DNA of 7,112 nt, taken from contig DCDU01000099.1 in the NCBI GenBank assembly GCA_002316585.1, positions 339 to 7,450 on the forward strand. Direction: 5' to 3'. Source of the stretch: Firmicutes bacterium UBA1047 (lineage in GTDB: Bacteria; Bacillota; Clostridia; Tissierellales; Sedimentibacteraceae). The translations under genes were made by a program, and so were the position numbers. The notes under the pieces were generated by a model. That model saw only the letters and a list, made by a program, of their open reading frames with translations. It searched no databases and had not been told where the DNA came from. Within the stretch, counting starts at the first letter, position 1. Every line of letters starts with the position of its first letter. Shown in pieces: positions 4,580 through 7,112 of this stretch.

Positions 4580-7112
4580 ATGAAAAAATTAATGATATTG
4601 GACGGCAACAGTTTGCTGTTCAGGGCATTTTACGCATTACCGCCGTTAAAAACAAGAAAAGGACAATATACAAATGCCGTATACGGATTTTTGAGCATGC
4701 TGTATAAGCTTATAGATACATATTCGCCCGAATATTTATGTGTTGCCTTTGATCCTGAAAAACCAACCTTCAGGCATCAGCAATACAAAGATTATAAAGC
4801 AACAAGGCAAAAAGCCCCAAATGAATTGGTTCAGCAGTTCCAGCTTATAAGGGATGTTCTTGATATACATAAAATTAAATGTGTAGAGGTAGAAGGTTTC
4901 GAAGCCGACGACTTGGCAGGCACCTTTGCTTGTGCCGCTAAGGAACAAGGAACAGATGTATACTTGGTTACCAGCGACAAGGACTATTTGCAGCTTATTG
5001 ATGAAAATGTAAAAGTAATTTTAACTAAAAAAGGTGTTACAAACACAGCGGAAATGGATTTAAAATCCATGGAGGACGAATATGGACTGACTCCCGGGCA
5101 GTTTGTTGATTTAAAGGCTCTCATGGGGGATGCTTCCGACAATATACCCGGTGTTTCGGGAGTAGGCGAAAAAACCGCATTAAAACTTATGCAGGAATAT
5201 AAAAGCTTGGACAATATTTATGAAAATATTGACAGCATTAAGGGAAAACTCAAAGAGAAACTGCAAACAGACAAAATGCAGGCATATATGAGTCAAACCT
5301 TAGCGCGGATTATAACAGACATACCAATTGAATTTAATATAGATGAATATAAAGTACAAAAACCGGACATGAAGAAGCTGTCGGAATTGTATGATGAGCT
5401 GGAGTTTCGTGTATTTAAGAAACGAATTGCAGAAGAAATACCTTCCGATGACCCGGGAGGACAGATATCCATGTTTGATGCCGACAGACCGGTTTCTCCT
5501 GTTAAATGCGATATTATATATGTTGGTGACGATAAAATTAATGATATGAACAATGCAATTACAAAGGGCAGAATTGCTTCCGTCAAGTTTTTATTAGACG
5601 GAGAAAGAGCGCTGAACAGCAATGCAATTGCTTTGGGTATTTCAGACGGAGAAAAAATTTACTATATAGATTTTGAAAAAACGGATGGAAACAAGATTCT
5701 TAACAATCTGAAAGACATATTTGAAAGCAGGGACATAGAAGTTTGGGGACATAATTTAAAAAATGAAATAATTTATTTGATGAAAAACAATATTCAAATA
5801 AATAATATTAAATTTGATTCTGAAATAGGAAAGTACCTGTTAAATCCTTCAGAAAGCTCATATTCAATCGATAAAATTGCATATGAATTTCTGAACACTG
5901 AAATTCCTTCCGAAAATCATATTCTTGGTACCGGAGTTAAAAGAAAAACATTTAAAGAGATTGAACTCGAAGAAAGAAAGAAATATATTTTTAACTATTT
6001 AAGCACTGTTAATAAAGCGCATAAACAAATAATTTCAGACATAAATGAACTTCAAATGACCTCACTGTATGAAAAAATAGAGCTTCCTTTGATTGAAGTT
6101 TTAGCATACATGGAATTTGTGGGCTTTAAAGTGGATTTAAACGTAATAGATAAACTGGGAGTTCATTTTCAGGAAAAGATTTCCGAGCTTGAAAAAACTA
6201 TTTATGCTCTTGCGGGAGAAAGCTTTAACATTAATTCTCCGAAGCAGCTTTCGGTTATTTTATTTGATAAATTGGGTCTTCCCATAATCAAAAAAACCAA
6301 GACAGGTATTTCAACGGATATCGAGGTGCTTGAAAGATTAAGCTCAGAGCATGAAATAGTGGAGAAAATTATAGAATACAGGTCTGTGGTTAAATTAAAC
6401 TCCACCTATGTTGAAGGATTAAAAAGTGCGGTGAACAAGGAGACAGGCAGGGTGCATTCTATTTTCAATCAAACAATCGCATCAACCGGAAGGATTTCAA
6501 GCACAGAGCCGAACCTTCAAAATATTCCAACCCGTACGGATGAAGGAAGAGAATTAAGGAAGGCATTTGTACCGGAAGATGGTTATATCCTTTGCGATGC
6601 CGACTATTCCCAGATTGAGCTTAGAGTATTATCCCATTTGGCAAATGAGCAAAATTTAATAGATGCCTTTGAGCATGACTTGGATATTCATGCGAAGACA
6701 GCATCTCAGGTTTTTCATGTGGAATTATCCCAGGTTACTCCTGAAATGAGAAGCAGAGCCAAGGCGGTTAATTTTGGAATTGTATACGGCATAAGTGATT
6801 ACGGTCTTAGCAGAGATTTGAAAATTCCAAGAAAAGAATCAAAGAAATATATAGACAATTATATGGCATATTATTCAAATATTGAAAAGTATATGAAGGA
6901 TATTGTGGAGCAAGGCAAAAAGGACGGATATGTAACAACATACTTCGGCAGGAGAAGATACATACCGGAGCTTTCATCACGTAATTTTAACATTCGCTCC
7001 TTTGGAGAAAGAATAGCCCTCAATACTCCGGTTCAAGGAACTGCTGCGGATATAATCAAGGCAGCCATGGTGGGAGTTTACAACAGATTAAAAAACAATA
7101 AAATGAAGTCAA
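4580..7112 (+). CDS. polA: DNA polymerase I (3' end cut by window)
   Basis: PolA removes RNA primers and fills gaps in replication and repair. ATG 4580 follows AAGGAGAT (4568-4575). 844 complete codons are visible, so about the last 30-45 residues, including motif C (HDE), lie outside. The 5'-nuclease domain (1 to about 290) is intact: ILDGNSLLFRAF near the N-terminus, FEADDLA (107-113), TSDKD (131-135) and MGDASDN (182-188). The 3'-5' exonuclease domain (about 310-485) is degenerate. Exo I reads SVKFLLDGE near 334-342 without the Asp-x-Glu, exo II reads HNLKNE (391-396) with Glu for Asp, and exo III around Tyr469 lacks its Asp. The polymerase domain has motif A DADYSQIELR with Asp675, and motif B with Lys728, Phe732 and Tyr736 (Escherichia coli K758, F762, Y766). 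Proofreading is therefore probably absent, as in Bacillus-type Pol I. Confidence 0.98.
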   Translation, partial: MKKLMILDGNSLLFRAFYALPPLKTRKGQYTNAVYGFLSMLYKLIDTYSPEYLCVAFDPEKPTFRHQQYKDYKATRQKAPNELVQQFQLIRDVLDIHKIKCVEVEGFEADDLAGTFACAAKEQGTDVYLVTSDKDYLQLIDENVKVILTKKGVTNTAEMDLKSMEDEYGLTPGQFVDLKALMGDASDNIPGVSGVGEKTALKLMQEYKSLDNIYENIDSIKGKLKEKLQTDKMQAYMSQTLARIITDIPIEFNIDEYKVQKPDMKKLSELYDELEFRVFKKRIAEEIPSDDPGGQISMFDADRPVSPVKCDIIYVGDDKINDMNNAITKGRIASVKFLLDGERALNSNAIALGISDGEKIYYIDFEKTDGNKILNNLKDIFESRDIEVWGHNLKNEIIYLMKNNIQINNIKFDSEIGKYLLNPSESSYSIDKIAYEFLNTEIPSENHILGTGVKRKTFKEIELEERKKYIFNYLSTVNKAHKQIISDINELQMTSLYEKIELPLIEVLAYMEFVGFKVDLNVIDKLGVHFQEKISELEKTIYALAGESFNINSPKQLSVILFDKLGLPIIKKTKTGISTDIEVLERLSSEHEIVEKIIEYRSVVKLNSTYVEGLKSAVNKETGRVHSIFNQTIASTGRISSTEPNLQNIPTRTDEGRELRKAFVPEDGYILCDADYSQIELRVLSHLANEQNLIDAFEHDLDIHAKTASQVFHVELSQVTPEMRSRAKAVNFGIVYGISDYGLSRDLKIPRKESKKYIDNYMAYYSNIEKYMKDIVEQGKKDGYVTTYFGRRRYIPELSSRNFNIRSFGERIALNTPVQGTAADIIKAAMVGVYNRLKNNKMKS

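Noticed and set aside
1..7112. CRISPR array, tRNA, rRNA or a defence/toxin system
   Set aside because: No regularly spaced direct repeats, no tRNA- or rRNA-like sequence and no protein of these classes were seen.

Overview
The window looks like chromosomal DNA of a low-GC Firmicute, most likely a clostridium-type anaerobe. The reasons are AT-rich coding sequence, strong AGGAGG-type ribosome binding sites, a HutP-family regulator (a Firmicutes hallmark), a clostridial-style formiminotetrahydrofolate cyclodeaminase, and a DNA polymerase I whose proofreading site has decayed. The exact genus cannot be read from this sequence.

Left part (1-3466, + strand): after the last 25 codons of an unidentified gene and a 97-nt gap holding a long hairpin come four tightly packed genes. 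They are hutI (imidazolonepropionase), fchA (formiminotetrahydrofolate cyclodeaminase), hutP (histidine- and Mg-dependent RNA-binding antiterminator) and a LysR-family regulator. hutI and fchA are parts of histidine catabolism: HutI makes formiminoglutamate. FchA implies that the formimino carbon is passed to tetrahydrofolate and recovered as methenyl-THF. The glutamate formiminotransferase, HutH and HutU are not in the window. hutP lies behind the catabolic genes here, unlike in Bacillus subtilis, where it opens the operon. The block ends in a perfect palindrome over the LysR stop codon, followed by a strong intrinsic terminator.

Middle part (3465-4291, - strand): two convergent genes, each with its own promoter-like sequence. 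One is a 38-residue Gly-rich single-span membrane peptide. The other is a 194-residue Fe/Mn superoxide dismutase homologue of the divergent HxxLY type. Their promoter-like -10 boxes could also be read as sporulation sigma boxes, so a spore-related role is possible but unproven.

Intergenic part (4239-4579): 341 nt without a confident gene. It holds a GC-richer block (about 47% against 27% beside it) with nested inverted repeats, an 8-bp direct repeat at its edges and a reverse-strand reading frame interrupted by one TGA. It looks like a dispersed repeat or a gene remnant. A 9-bp hairpin follows it, just upstream of polA.

Right part (4580-7112, + strand): polA, DNA polymerase I, cut by the window end shortly before polymerase motif C. 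The 5'-nuclease and polymerase motifs are intact; the 3'-5' exonuclease carboxylates are gone.

Nothing here clearly amounts to an undescribed system. The best leads are the intergenic repeat, the SOD-like/small-peptide pair and the distal hutP-lysR arrangement.
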